The position numbers and the translations under genes are program-made. DNA of 64,000 nt from Nostoc sp. CHAB 5834 (lineage in GTDB: Bacteria; Cyanobacteriota; Cyanobacteriia; Cyanobacteriales; Nostocaceae). Where the stretch lies: contig JAIVFU010000013.1 in the NCBI GenBank assembly GCA_020829485.1, positions 1-64,000 of the forward strand, given 5' to 3'. Below are positions 18,923 through 28,470 of the stretch, in pieces; the stretch's first letter is position 1; every line of letters starts with the position of its first letter. Below the pieces are notes generated by a model. It was not told the DNA's origin and did no database searches. It worked only from the letters and a program-made list of their open reading frames with translations.

Positions 18923-19067
18923 TCTGACTTTTCACGGTATCTGGAAAACCTCACTTCTATTTCTCTCTCCTAAAAAAAAGGAGAGAGACTTTGAATTTTC
19001 CCCCTTCCCGATGCGGGAAGGGGGTTAGGTCAATCGTTGGCTTTTCTACATAACGTGAAAAGTCAGA
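18923..19067. mobile_element. Family B MITE, copy B1
   Basis: 145 bp with ends TCTGACTTTTCACGGTATCT and, in reverse complement, TCTGACTTTTCACGTTATGT. Internal hairpins include TCTCTCCT..AGGAGAGA and CCCCCTTCCC..GGGAAGGGGG. Copy B2 is at 30519-30666. It lies in the gap between the pirin and dps genes; nothing else is visible in 18813-19251. Confidence 0.85.
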
Positions 19068-19251
19068 TTGAAGTTGAAATATTAATCTTGAAATATCACT
19101 TATCAAAGATATTCTAGAATTTTCTGACCTAGTTTTGAACTATTTCAATAGTAAAGTATATACATAAAAATGAAAAGTACGCACTTAAAAGTGACGTACT
19201 TACCAAAAAGATACTATTAGATTTACGAAAGACTACTTTTCTCAGAAGTGC

Positions 19252-19824
19252 TTATTTTACACCAGCAGGGATCTTTTGAGTTTTAGGAGTAGCCGTTTTA
19301 CCATTCTCTGCCTTAATTTCTGCTACTTGCAGATGAGCTTCTAAGAACCAGAGTCGTTTGTCAATGGTGCGAGAAATTTCGGTGTAAAGATCGGCGGTAT
19401 CAAGGTCGCCTAATTCATCAGTTTTATCGATGGCTTCCCGGAGATGTTTAGCATAGAATGCATAACGATCTGACAAGGCTGTTACATGGTCTTTACCATC
19501 CAAAATATCTAAGGGATATTCTGGCAAAATTGAATTGCTAGCTGCGGCGCGGGCTGTTCCAAAAGCGTATCCGCCTAAAGCTGTAACGCGTTCAGCGACC
19601 ATATCGATGTATCCTTCTAATTCTCCAGCAAGCTCATCAAATAATAAGTGTAACTGGTAAAAGTCAGTACCTTTAACATTCCAGTGCGCTTGCTTTGCTT
19701 GGGTTTTTAGATCAGAAGTAGCTGCCAAAGTTTGGTTGAGAAGTACCACGATTTGCACTCGCGCTTCGGCTGGAATGTCAATGCGGGTAGGATACAAACG
19801 TGATGTAATGCTGTTATCGCTCAT
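19252..19824 (-). CDS. dps: Dps family ferritin-like protein
   Basis: 190 residues. The ferroxidase region is conserved: KQAHWNVKGTDFYQLHLLFD followed by ELEGYIDMVAERVTALGG (about 43-82). Dps proteins form dodecamers that oxidise and store iron with hydrogen peroxide and protect DNA. The C-terminal tail (about 165-190, basic, Thr/Lys-rich) may contact DNA. Together with catalase at 48168-49658 it supports oxidative and desiccation stress defence. Monocistronic. Confidence 0.92.
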   Translation of the reverse strand: MSDNSITSRLYPTRIDIPAEARVQIVVLLNQTLAATSDLKTQAKQAHWNVKGTDFYQLHLLFDELAGELEGYIDMVAERVTALGGYAFGTARAAASNSILPEYPLDILDGKDHVTALSDRYAFYAKHLREAIDKTDELGDLDTADLYTEISRTIDKRLWFLEAHLQVAEIKAENGKTATPKTQKIPAGVK

Positions 19825-19940
19825 GATTCTACGTTGTTAATGCCTTTTATATCTAACTCTACAGAATTGCAAGGCTTGGCGAAACTCTCTGACGACCGAT
19901 TGAATTAATGCCTGAATATGTTAAAGTTTATTACTATTAG

Positions 19941-20993
19941 TCAAATACGGTGGTTTTCTATAGTATTGAATGTACCACCGAAAAGGCGATCGCGAATATT
20001 ATCATTGTGCAAAAAGTCATGGGGAAAACCCAGTTCAATTTGACTCACTTCATTTAAACGTTGCAAATGTTTTGGCAAGAGGGTGATATCTAAAGAAGCT
20101 AAGTTATCTTGAAACTGCGTTAATTTACGTGCCCCAATTATCGGAATAATTACACCATTTTGAGCGTGTAACCAAGCTAATGCTACTTGTGAAGGTGTGT
20201 GTCCAATTTCGGCTGCAACTTCACTGACAACTTGAGCGATCGCTAAATTCCGTTCTGAAATAGTTCCTAATGCTGCATTTGCTAATCTTCCTTGTTCATC
20301 GCCTGCTTGAGGAGGCTGATTATACTTACCTGTAAGCACACCACCACCTAAAGGCGACCACGGTGTTACTGCTAAATCGAAGGCTTTAGCCATCGGTAGC
20401 AAGTCACGTTCTGGGGTTCGTTGAATTAAACTATATTCAATTTGTAGGGCGACAAACTGCGTCCATCCTTGGTATTGGGCGATGGTATTTGCTTGGGAAA
20501 CGATCTAAGCGGGTGTGTCAGAAATACCAATGTAAAGTACTTTACCTTGGCGGACTACATCATCAAGCGATCGCAATACTTCTTCAATAGGTGTTGTGAA
20601 ATCCCAAGCGTGTAACCAGAATAAATCAATGTAATCGGTATTCAGTCGTTTTAGGCTACCTTCTAAAGACTGGATTAAGTTCTTGCGATGGTTTCCACTG
20701 GCGTTAGGGTCGCCCTTTTTGTTATTCATCTGCAAAGGAAAGGAATATTTTGTCGCAACTACAAAACGTTCCCGTTCTTTAGCAATCAACTCACCGACAA
20801 TTTTTTCACTGCTACCATCGGTATAACCGTTGGCGGTATCAATGAAATTTCCGCCTGCTTCTACATAGCTATCGAAGATTTTACGACTTTCGTCAACAGA
20901 TGCACCCCAACCCCAATCTTCACCAAAGGTCATGGTTCCCAAGGAGAGTTCAGAGACTCTTAACCCGCTTTTGCCCAAGAGTTTGTATTTCAT
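19941..20993 (-). pseudogene. Aldo/keto reductase inactivated by one stop codon
   Basis: A full 350-codon aldo/keto reductase frame from the ATG at 20993 (MKYKLLGKSGLRVSELSLGT) to 19941. It has the catalytic tetrad context (FIDTANGYTDGSSE, VVATKY, DLFWLHAW) and the C-terminal IIPIIGARKLTQFQDNL. It is broken only by a TAG at codon 163 (20505-20507) between GISDTPA and IVSQANT, where the family usually has tryptophan; TGG to TAG is a single change. Both halves stay in the same frame. Either a recent pseudogene or a sequencing error. Confidence 0.85.
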
Positions 20994-21109
20994 GAATATT
21001 TTCTCATTAATGAAAAAACTATCGCGTTTACCATTCCAAAGGCATGATAACTGGAAACAGGGGGCAATGTTTGCGGACAAGCTTTTTAGTATTTGTATTA
21101 TCGTATTAA

Positions 21110-21275
21110 GTAAGTCGGTAAGAATAAATCAAACTAGATTAAATAATGTAAAAAATCTTGAGATTAGTTTGTAGTGAGGGCTTCAGCCCTCAAAAGAGGA
21201 CTAAAGTCTTCAAAAGAGGACTAAAGTCCTCACTACAAACCTTGAATTATTTACGCCGTTCTACTTATCTAAATG
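21110..21275. repeat. Palindromic repeat element, GTAGTGAG family, second copy
   Basis: Core GTTTGTAGTGAGGGCTTCAG...GAGGACTAAAGTCCTCACTACAAAC contains two tandem AAAAGAGGACTAAAGTC units. Outer ends resemble those of the copy at 17126-17250 (right end TTATTTACGCC..CTACTTAT). It occupies most of the gap before the Uma2 gene. Confidence 0.6.
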
Positions 21276-21364
21276 CGATCGCTTCCAAAAATTAACCCAC
21301 CTTTTTTGTACTTGGCAACAGCAGTCGCTACAATAAGCCAAAGTCCAAGTCAAAACAAGACATT

Positions 21365-22015
21365 ATGACCTACACCTCGCCCAAACTACTTAGCTTTGAG
21401 GAATTTATAGCCCAATATGCTGACAATACACGCTACGAATTAATCGACGGACAACTAAGAGACATGGAACCTACAGGGCCACACGAAGCTGTTGCAGGTA
21501 GTATTGCTGGTAGAATCTATATCGAAATTTTTAATTCTAATTTAAACTGGCTAATTCCAAAAAATTGTTTGATTAAACCACCTGCGGCTGAAGCTACAGC
21601 GCTGCGTCCTGATGTAATTGTTTTAGATAAAGCAGAAGTTAATAAAGAACCGCTTTGGCAAAAGGAACCTATTATTTGTAACGGCAGTACTATTAAGCTT
21701 GTTGCTGAAGTTGTAAGTACGGCAGTCGCTTCAAGCCGGGAAACCCGTCCAACGCGCTGCCTCACAAATTGGCAAGATGATTATGCAAGAAAGGTGGAAG
21801 AATACGCTTTTCTTAACATTCCCGAATATTGGATTGTAGATTTTCGTGGCTTGGGTGGCTTGCAATTTATTGGCAATCCTAAACAACCCACATTCACTGT
21901 TTGTCAGTTAGTTAACGGTGTGTACCAGCAGCAACAATATCGCTTAGGAGATACTATTTCGTCTGAACTCTTGCCAAATTTACAACTTAAGCTAGACGAC
22001 ATTATGCATATTTAA
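21365..22015 (+). CDS. Uma2 family protein with an in-frame repeat insertion
   Basis: 216 residues. Uma2/DUF820 proteins have a PD-(D/E)XK nuclease-like fold: YELIDGQLRDMEP near 25, ALRPDVIVLD around 78, a VAEVVS strand near 113, and YWIVDFRG near 157. They are very numerous in cyanobacteria; role unclear. Between VVS and TNWQDDYARKVEEY, 15 extra residues (TAVASSRETRPTRCL) are encoded by a 45-bp dispersed repeat at about 21719-21763. The frame is kept. The insert follows the strand expected to carry catalytic residues, so activity may be altered. Confidence 0.8.
   Translation: MTYTSPKLLSFEEFIAQYADNTRYELIDGQLRDMEPTGPHEAVAGSIAGRIYIEIFNSNLNWLIPKNCLIKPPAAEATALRPDVIVLDKAEVNKEPLWQKEPIICNGSTIKLVAEVVSTAVASSRETRPTRCLTNWQDDYARKVEEYAFLNIPEYWIVDFRGLGGLQFIGNPKQPTFTVCQLVNGVYQQQQYRLGDTISSELLPNLQLKLDDIMHI
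21719..21763. repeat. Small dispersed repeat inserted in frame in the Uma2 gene
   Basis: 45 bp. GGCAGTCGCTTCAAGCCGGG then AAACCCGTCCAACGCGCTGC corresponds to the reverse complement of the repeat at 275-314 and 39105-39144 (GGCAGTCGCTCATGGGGGAA then ACCCCCAAGACC). Differences are paired so that the central hairpin is kept (CGGG..CCCG instead of GGGGG..CCCCC), as expected for selection on structure or a distinct subfamily. Confidence 0.75.
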
Positions 22016-22151
22016 CAAATTAAATTTTGTTTTGACTGAGGTAGATCGGATTATTTAACACTGCATTACTCAGGTAAGAGCGATCGCCACGGTTTTCTAA
22101 GCTAAAATACCAAAGTTGTATTTATACACATTTGCCAACTCAGTTATTTTT

Positions 22152-22553
22152 ATGAATTACTACGTAATCTACGACGGGAATTGTAATCTCTGCGTTACCC
22201 TAGTGCGATCGCTAGAAACTTTAGACCAAGGAAAGCTGTTTCGCTACAGTCCTATGCAAGATGAGCAAACACTTTTACGGTGGGGAATTACAGCCCAAGA
22301 CTGTGAACAGGGGATGATTTTAATTGATGGTAATGAACCTCAGAGACGTTGGCAAGGTAGTAATGCCGCAGAAGAAATTGGGCGATTATTGCCAGCAGGA
22401 AGCATATTTGTAGACGCTTATCGAGCCTTACCGGGGATGAAATGGGCAGGCGATCGCTTTTACGAACAAATCCGCGATAATCGCTACACCATTTTTGGTA
22501 AGCGTTCTAATACATATCAATCGGCATACTGTGTGGATGGGAACTGCAATTAA
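22152..22553 (+). CDS. DCC-family thiol-disulfide oxidoreductase (DUF393)
   Basis: 133 residues from the ATG at 22152. The VIYDGNCNLCVTLV motif (residues 5-18) is the DCC signature with a CXXC-like pair, and NAAEEIGRLLPAG and WAGDRFYEQIRDNRY follow family consensus. The C terminus adds a second cysteine pair (YCVDGNCN). Predicted cytosolic; function unproven. The frame is open 12 codons upstream, but that extension has no ribosome-binding site. Downstream to 22850: a short GCGATAAATCGC palindrome near 22560-22610, otherwise empty. Confidence 0.8.
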   Translation: MNYYVIYDGNCNLCVTLVRSLETLDQGKLFRYSPMQDEQTLLRWGITAQDCEQGMILIDGNEPQRRWQGSNAAEEIGRLLPAGSIFVDAYRALPGMKWAGDRFYEQIRDNRYTIFGKRSNTYQSAYCVDGNCN

Positions 22554-22850
22554 GGCAAGACGCGATAAATCGCCGTCTCTACAATAATCAGGCGATTTAT
22601 CGCGGATTTGTCATCTAAAATTTTCATCAAAAAACCTTAACCAAACCTTATTGCCCTGCTTCCTTCACAACTGAATTTGTCATTAGACAGAATTTATTCT
22701 TGTAAAAAATCCGCCTCCAGGTGCTAGTTAAAAGCCCGGTAGACCAAGCATTATGCTATCTGGCGTGTTTGTAAATATTGTGCAATCAATGACATTTGCG
22801 AGCGCGCCACAATTCGGCACAACAAACTGGAACTGATGGGAGGATACTGC

Positions 22851-24698
22851 GTGAAAATAGGTGCTAACTACTTAGGTGACGGAGAGTGCGAATTTACAGT
22901 TTGGTCTCCACTATTAGAGAGCGTCACTGTACAAATTTTGACGGCAGAACAGCAGTTAATTCCCCTCAAGCCTCAGTCTGAGGGATACTGGCAAACGAAA
23001 GTCAACGATGCATATCCAGGCACGCTTTATCGGTATGTCTTAAATGGGCAAGACGCTTTTGCCGATCCTGCGTCGCAGTATCAACCGGAAGGGGTGCATG
23101 GGCCGTCGCAAATTGTCGATCAACACTTTGATTGGACTGATGAAGGGTGGACTGGAATTCCTGTGGAGTCGATGATTTTCTATGAACTCCATGTTGGAAC
23201 ATTCACGCCTGAAGGAACTTTCACCGCTATTATTTCTCGCTTACCGGAACTGAGAGAACTGGGAATTAACGCCATTGAAATCATGCCCATCTCCCAGTTT
23301 CCAGGAGATACCCATATTGAAGCTTCTCTTGCATACCGCAACTGGGGTTATGACGGCGTTTACCCTTATGCTGTGCAAAATTCTTACGGTAGCCCAGCCG
23401 AACTGAAACAACTAGTAAATGCTTGCCATCAACACGGAATTGCCGTAGTGCTGGATGTGGTGTATAACCACTTTGGGCCAGAAGGCAACTATATGAGTCA
23501 GTTTGCGCCCTACTTTACAAAAACCTATAAAACACCTTGGGGCGAAGCGCTGAATTTCGACGATGCCCATAGTCAGGGTGTGCGAAATTATTTTATCGAA
23601 AATGCGCTTTACTGGTTGCGCGAGTTCCACATAGATGCATTGCGGCTGGATGCTATTCAAGCAATTTACGACTTGGGGGCAAAGCATTTTTTATGGGAAC
23701 TGGCGGAAGCAGTTCATCATTTTTCAGAACAAGGGCAAAAATGGAAACGCCATTTAATTGCCGAAAGTGATATGAATAATCCCCAAATAATTCGTCCAGC
23801 AGAATTGGGTGGATATGGACTTGATGCTCAGTGGAGTGATGATTTTCACCATTCATTGCACGCACTGTTGACAGGCGATCGCCAAGGATATTATCAAGAT
23901 TTTGGGCAAGTAGCTCAGTTGGCAAAAGCTTATGAAGATACTTTTGTCTACGATTGGAAATATGCACCACATCGTAAGCGATTTCATGGCGTATCTTGCC
24001 GCGATCGCCCTTTATCACAGTTTTCAATTTGTATTCAGAATCACGATCAAATCGGCAACCAAATGAAAGGAGAACGCCTCAGCTTGCGAATCTCTTTTGA
24101 GGGATTAAAGTTAGCTGCTGGCGCTGTGCTACTGTCGCCTAATTTACCTCTGCTGTTCATGGGAGAGGAGTATGGCGAAACAGCACCCTTTATTTATTTT
24201 GTCAGTCACTCCGATCCAGATTTAATTCAAGCAGTTCGAGCCGGACGCAAAGAAGAATTTGAAGCATTTCACTATGCAGATGATCCCCCAGATCCCGAAT
24301 CGGCAGAAACTTTCCTAAAGTCTAAACTCAATTGGGAATTACGTAATAACGGTAAGCACAAAGTTCTCTGGGATTGGTATCGTCAGTTAATTAATTTCCG
24401 CAAGATGCATCCAGCACTTTTGAATCAAGAGCGCAACTCTATTAAAGCGACTAGCGATGAAGAGAAGCAGTTGGTAATCGTGCGTCGTTGGTGCGAATCC
24501 AGTGAACTAATATTTGTGATGAACTTCAATTCGTCTCCAGTGACAGTGAATTTGCCGTTTGAGCAAAATGCTAATAAATTGTTAGACTCTGCTGATACCT
24601 CGTGGTCTGGGCATGGTTCTGAAGCTGCTGAACATCTGTCTGTAGGTCAAGAAGTCAAATTGCAACCTACTAGTTTAGTACTCTATGAAAAAGGATGA
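22851..24698 (+). CDS. treZ: Malto-oligosyltrehalose trehalohydrolase TreZ
   Basis: 615 residues from the GTG at 22851, preceded by GGAGG 7 bases upstream; an ATG at 22836 overlaps that site and is less likely. GH13 enzyme that releases trehalose from maltooligosyl trehalose. N-terminal CBM48-like domain (to about 95), then the barrel: VVLDVVYNHFGPEG, LRLDAIQAIYD with the nucleophile aspartate, AESDMNNPQI with the acid/base glutamate, and QNHDQIGNQMKG. In Anabaena the order treZ-treY-treH is the same and the genes respond to dehydration. Confidence 0.94.
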   Translation: MKIGANYLGDGECEFTVWSPLLESVTVQILTAEQQLIPLKPQSEGYWQTKVNDAYPGTLYRYVLNGQDAFADPASQYQPEGVHGPSQIVDQHFDWTDEGWTGIPVESMIFYELHVGTFTPEGTFTAIISRLPELRELGINAIEIMPISQFPGDTHIEASLAYRNWGYDGVYPYAVQNSYGSPAELKQLVNACHQHGIAVVLDVVYNHFGPEGNYMSQFAPYFTKTYKTPWGEALNFDDAHSQGVRNYFIENALYWLREFHIDALRLDAIQAIYDLGAKHFLWELAEAVHHFSEQGQKWKRHLIAESDMNNPQIIRPAELGGYGLDAQWSDDFHHSLHALLTGDRQGYYQDFGQVAQLAKAYEDTFVYDWKYAPHRKRFHGVSCRDRPLSQFSICIQNHDQIGNQMKGERLSLRISFEGLKLAAGAVLLSPNLPLLFMGEEYGETAPFIYFVSHSDPDLIQAVRAGRKEEFEAFHYADDPPDPESAETFLKSKLNWELRNNGKHKVLWDWYRQLINFRKMHPALLNQERNSIKATSDEEKQLVIVRRWCESSELIFVMNFNSSPVTVNLPFEQNANKLLDSADTSWSGHGSEAAEHLSVGQEVKLQPTSLVLYEKG

Positions 24699-24716
24699 GG
24701 GGAGAGTTAGAACTTA

Positions 24717-24930
24717 AAGTTTCAAGTAAAAAGGCTTAAAGTTTGAGCAACAAGACTTAAGGTTCGAGCAACAAGGCTTAAGGGTTCGAGCAACAAGACT
24801 TAAGGTTCGAGCAACAAGGCTTAAGGGTTCGAGCAACAAGGCTTAAGGTTTGAGCAACAAGACTTAAGGTTCGAGCAACAAGACTTAAGGTTCGAGCTAA
24901 AAGGCTTAAGGTTCGAGCTAAAAGGCTTAA
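24717..24930. repeat. Tandem array of 21/22-bp units between treZ and treY
   Basis: About ten units of the form AAGACTTAAGGTTCGAGCAAC or AAGGCTTAAGGGTTCGAGCA(AC), differing at a few positions and by one G, so units of 21 and 22 bp alternate. The last two units end in GAGCTAAA. No spacers, so not CRISPR. The minus-strand 7-residue peptide repeat it spells is broken by the 22-bp units and is not a gene. A stray unit (AACGTTCGAGCTAAGAGG) lies at 25265. Confidence 0.85.
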
Positions 24931-24984
24931 GGGACTTCCAAATAAAAAATATCCAATTAACTCCTGTGGGGTGGGCATCTTTCC

Positions 24985-25187
24985 ATTGGTGTCAAGTTAA
25001 GCTAAAAATCGCTTATCTGTTGGCTTCCACGCTCGCCTCGAACTAAAGTTCAAGGCTAATAGCTAAAGTCTACTAAAGTAGACTAAAGATTTTTCGGATT
25101 ATTTAGTCATCTTTAGATGACTTTCGCTATTAGCAAGGAACTTCAGTTCCTTGCGGGACATGGTTTTTACGTTAAGTTGACACCAAT
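24985..25187. mobile_element. Family A MITE, copy A2
   Basis: 203 bp; ends ATTGGTGTCAAGTTAAGCTA and, in reverse complement, ATTGGTGTCAACTTAACGTA. The interior is the inverse of copy A1 (AGTCTACTAAAGTAGACT, AGTCATCTTTAGATGACT, AAGGAACTTCAGTTCCTT). Flanks GGCATCTTTCC and GGCATATTCGC match at 8 of 11 positions, consistent with an eroded 11-bp target duplication. From 25330 to 25437 there is further repeat material (GGGGAGGG..CCCCCCTTTATAAGGGGGG) matching the interior of copies A3 and A4 but without ends. Confidence 0.85.
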
Positions 25188-25570
25188 GGCATATTCGCCC
25201 AGTTTATATGGCGCTCATGTTGCCCACCCCACAATATTGGATAATTTATTTCTTGGAGTTCCCTAACGTTCGAGCTAAGAGGTTGTTTAAAAAATGGTTG
25301 GCTGTGATGTTAGGCACTTATTGATCCCTCCTAATCCCCCCTTAAAATTTACCCCACCCTAACCCTCCCCGTATGTATTGGGGAGGGAACTAGATTTCTT
25401 GTTTCCCCCCTTTATAAGGGGGGATTAAGGGGGGTAATACCCTTTTGCTACCGAGAAGAGAATTTTTCAAACATTCTCTAAAAGGTTCAGCGTTTACCCT
25501 CAAAACCTCATCCCCACTTTGTACAGACGCGATTCATCGCGTCTCTCCCCATTCCCCACTTAAAAAAAAT

Positions 25571-28369
25571 ATGCGAATTCCTACCGCCACTTATCGAATT
25601 CAGTTTACACCTCAGTTTGGCTTTGACAACGCCAAAGCGATCGCAGCCTATCTAGCAGATTTAGGTATTTCCGATTTATATGCTTCCCCCATTTTCAAAG
25701 CAAGATCCGGGAGTACCCACGGCTACGATATAGTAGATGCCACTCAACTTAACCCAGAACTGGGAACTAATGAGTCTTTTGATGCATTAGTTAGTGAAAT
25801 TCAATCCCTTGGTATGGGCTGGTTACAAGATATAGTGCCCAACCACATGGCCTATAGCAGCGAAAACGATTACTTGATGGATGTATTGGAACACGGACCA
25901 GATTCCAGCTATACCGACTACTTCGATCTTTCTTGGAATGCTCCTTTTGGCGATCGCCAAGAGCGAATTCTCGCGCCGTTGCTGGGAGATTTTTATGGTG
26001 CATCCCTGGAAAACGGACACATTCAACTGCAATATGAACAAAACGGTTTAACCATCAACTATTACAGCTTAAAACTACCACTCCGGTTAGAATCTTACAC
26101 AAAATTTATCACCCATAATTTAGGTAAACTCACCCGCACTTTAGGACGCAATCATCCCGATTTTATTAAGCTATTGGGAATTCTGTATATTCTCAAAAAT
26201 GTACCTTCAGAAGTTGCCGGAAAACAGCGACAAGACCAAATTGCATTTATTAAAGGATTAGTTTGGGAACTCTACACCACAAACGATGCCATCCGCGAAT
26301 TCATTGACGAAAATATCGAAACTTTTAACGGAGAACCCGGTAATTCCGAAAGCTTTAATCTCTTAGATGAATTACTGAATGACCAATTTTACCGTCTCGC
26401 CTTCTGGAAAGTTGGCGCGGAGGAAATGAACTACCGCCGTTTCTTTACTGTCAATGAACTAATTTCCGTTAAAGTTGAAGAAGTGCGGGTTTTTAATAAT
26501 ACCCACAGCCTAATTCAAAAGCTGGTTGAAGAAGGCAAATTTACAGGTTTACGCATTGACCATATTGATGGACTTTATAACCCAATCCAGTATCTTGAAA
26601 GGCTGCAAGAAAAGATGGGAGATGTTTATATCACCGTCGAGAAGATTTTAGAACTCACCGAAGAATTACCGGAAAACTGGGCAATAGAAGGAACCTCTGG
26701 ATATGACTTTCTTAACTATGTAAATGGCGTATTTTGTCAAACAGAAAATGAATCATCTTTCGATAAAATTTACCAAAATTTTATCAGTTCTAGAGTAGAT
26801 TATGCCTCGGTGGTGAAGGATAAAAAGCACCTAATCTTGGAAAAGAATTTAGCAGGTGATATTGACAATTTGGCACTTTTGTTAAAGAACGTTTCCAGCA
26901 AATATCGCTACGGCAATGATTTTACGCTGAATGGATTAAAAAGAGCGATCGCAGAAGTTTTGACACTCTTCCCGATTTACCGCACCTACATTACACCTGA
27001 TGGAATTGGGGATAGCGATCGCGCTACCATTCAGAAAGTAATCGATCAAGCCAAAGAACAAGCGCCCCTGTTGCAGAACGAACTAACCTTTATTGAAAAG
27101 TTAATGCTGCTAGAGTTTGATAATTCTCTGACTCAAACAGAACGCGAACAGTGGATATATTTTGTCTTGCGGATGCAGCAATACAGTGGGCCGTTAATGG
27201 CAAAAGGCGTAGAAGACACCACATTATATGTTTACAATCGGTTGCTGTCGCTGAATGAAGTCGGGGGAAATCCTGGTCATTTTGGCATCGACTTAGCCAA
27301 ATTTCATGCCTTTAACAAACAGCACCAAGAAACCTGGCCTCACACAATGAACACCACAGCTACCCACGACACCAAACGCGGCGAAGATGTGCGGGCCAGA
27401 TTGAATGTCCTCTCAGAAATCCCCGATGAATGGGATCAGCAGGTAAATACCTGGAGTGCTATGAATCGAGGACATCGTAGCCATCGCCAGGGCTTTGCTA
27501 TGCCCGATCGCAACGATGAGTATTTTCTCTATCAAACCTTAGTAGGGGCGTTTCCCTTTGCAGAACAAGACCATACATCCTTCGTAGAACGGGTGAAAGA
27601 CTATATAATAAAGGCAATTCGAGAAGCGAAAGTGCATACAGCATGGTTGCGACCTGATAGCGAGTATGAAGAAGCTTGTACCTCCTTCATTGAGAAAGTA
27701 CTCGACCCTTCCCTCTCCGGCGAATTTATAGAAGCCTTTCGTCCCTTTCAAGCGCAAATTGCAGAGTATGGTATCTTCAATTCCCTTTCCCAAACTCTAC
27801 TGAAGATTACCGCCCCCGGCGTACCCGATGTATACCAAGGAACAGAACTTTGGGAACTAAGCCTAGTCGATCCAGACAATCGCCGCCCGGTAGATTTTGA
27901 ACAGCGACGCACCTACTTAAGCGCCATCCGCGAACAGGGAAAAACCGACATTCTGGGTTTAATTCAAGAATTGCTGAGTGATAAAACCGACGGTAGAATC
28001 AAACTGTTTTTAACGGCTCAATTACTCCAAGCTAGAACAAACTATGTCTCATTATTCCAGGATGGTGACTATCTCCCCTTAGAAATTCAGGGAACCTACG
28101 CCAATCACATAATCGCCTTTGCGCGACGGGAAGGCAATCAAACAGCGATCGCGATCGCCCCTCGTTTTTTAACAAACCTCATCCAGCCAGGAGAAAACCC
28201 CTTGGGTGAGTCAATATGGAAAAATACGCACCTGTTATTACCTCCTGGAACTTCTTCCACCTGGAAAAACGTCCTCACTCAACAACCCTTACAAACCACA
28301 CAAACCCTATCTATCGGATCAGCCCTCGCCCATTTCCCAGTTGCCCTATTAATTAGTAGTGCCGAGTAA
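25571..28369 (+). CDS. treY: Maltooligosyl trehalose synthase TreY
   Basis: 932 residues from the ATG at 25571 (MRIPTATYRIQFTPQFGFDN). An upstream in-frame extension to 25445 runs through repeat DNA (ACAGACGCGATTCATCGCGT) and is rejected. GH13_26 enzyme that converts the reducing-end glucose of maltodextrin to a trehalose unit; TreZ then releases trehalose. Seen: LQDIVPNHMAYSSEND, GLRIDHIDGLYNP, WAIEGTSGYDF, KGVEDTTLYVYNRL, MNTTATHDTKRGEDVRAR and APGVPDVYQGTELW, all family signatures. Separated from treZ by 870 bp of inserted repeats. Confidence 0.94.
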   Translation: MRIPTATYRIQFTPQFGFDNAKAIAAYLADLGISDLYASPIFKARSGSTHGYDIVDATQLNPELGTNESFDALVSEIQSLGMGWLQDIVPNHMAYSSENDYLMDVLEHGPDSSYTDYFDLSWNAPFGDRQERILAPLLGDFYGASLENGHIQLQYEQNGLTINYYSLKLPLRLESYTKFITHNLGKLTRTLGRNHPDFIKLLGILYILKNVPSEVAGKQRQDQIAFIKGLVWELYTTNDAIREFIDENIETFNGEPGNSESFNLLDELLNDQFYRLAFWKVGAEEMNYRRFFTVNELISVKVEEVRVFNNTHSLIQKLVEEGKFTGLRIDHIDGLYNPIQYLERLQEKMGDVYITVEKILELTEELPENWAIEGTSGYDFLNYVNGVFCQTENESSFDKIYQNFISSRVDYASVVKDKKHLILEKNLAGDIDNLALLLKNVSSKYRYGNDFTLNGLKRAIAEVLTLFPIYRTYITPDGIGDSDRATIQKVIDQAKEQAPLLQNELTFIEKLMLLEFDNSLTQTEREQWIYFVLRMQQYSGPLMAKGVEDTTLYVYNRLLSLNEVGGNPGHFGIDLAKFHAFNKQHQETWPHTMNTTATHDTKRGEDVRARLNVLSEIPDEWDQQVNTWSAMNRGHRSHRQGFAMPDRNDEYFLYQTLVGAFPFAEQDHTSFVERVKDYIIKAIREAKVHTAWLRPDSEYEEACTSFIEKVLDPSLSGEFIEAFRPFQAQIAEYGIFNSLSQTLLKITAPGVPDVYQGTELWELSLVDPDNRRPVDFEQRRTYLSAIREQGKTDILGLIQELLSDKTDGRIKLFLTAQLLQARTNYVSLFQDGDYLPLEIQGTYANHIIAFARREGNQTAIAIAPRFLTNLIQPGENPLGESIWKNTHLLLPPGTSSTWKNVLTQQPLQTTQTLSIGSALAHFPVALLISSAE

Positions 28370-28384
28370 AATAGAATCCGTCTT

Positions 28385-28414
28385 ACGCAGAGAAATGTCG
28401 TAAAATCTCTGCGT
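28385..28414 (+). terminator. Hairpin after treY
   Basis: Stem ACGCAGAGA / TCTCTGCGT followed by TTTAAAAAA, 15 bp after the treY stop. It could attenuate read-through into treH; it may also be only a repeat word. Confidence 0.5.
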
Positions 28415-28470
28415 TTAAAAAATCGTATTGCTGAATCAAGGGATGATTCTTGTGGGGTGGGCATCCTGCC

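Noticed and set aside
24717..24930. Possible CRISPR array
   Set aside because: Units are adjacent with no spacers, and no cas genes are present.
24778..24978. 66-codon minus-strand frame with a SLLARTL peptide repeat
   Set aside because: Product of the 21/22-bp tandem array; the mixed unit length shifts frame and there is no start signal.
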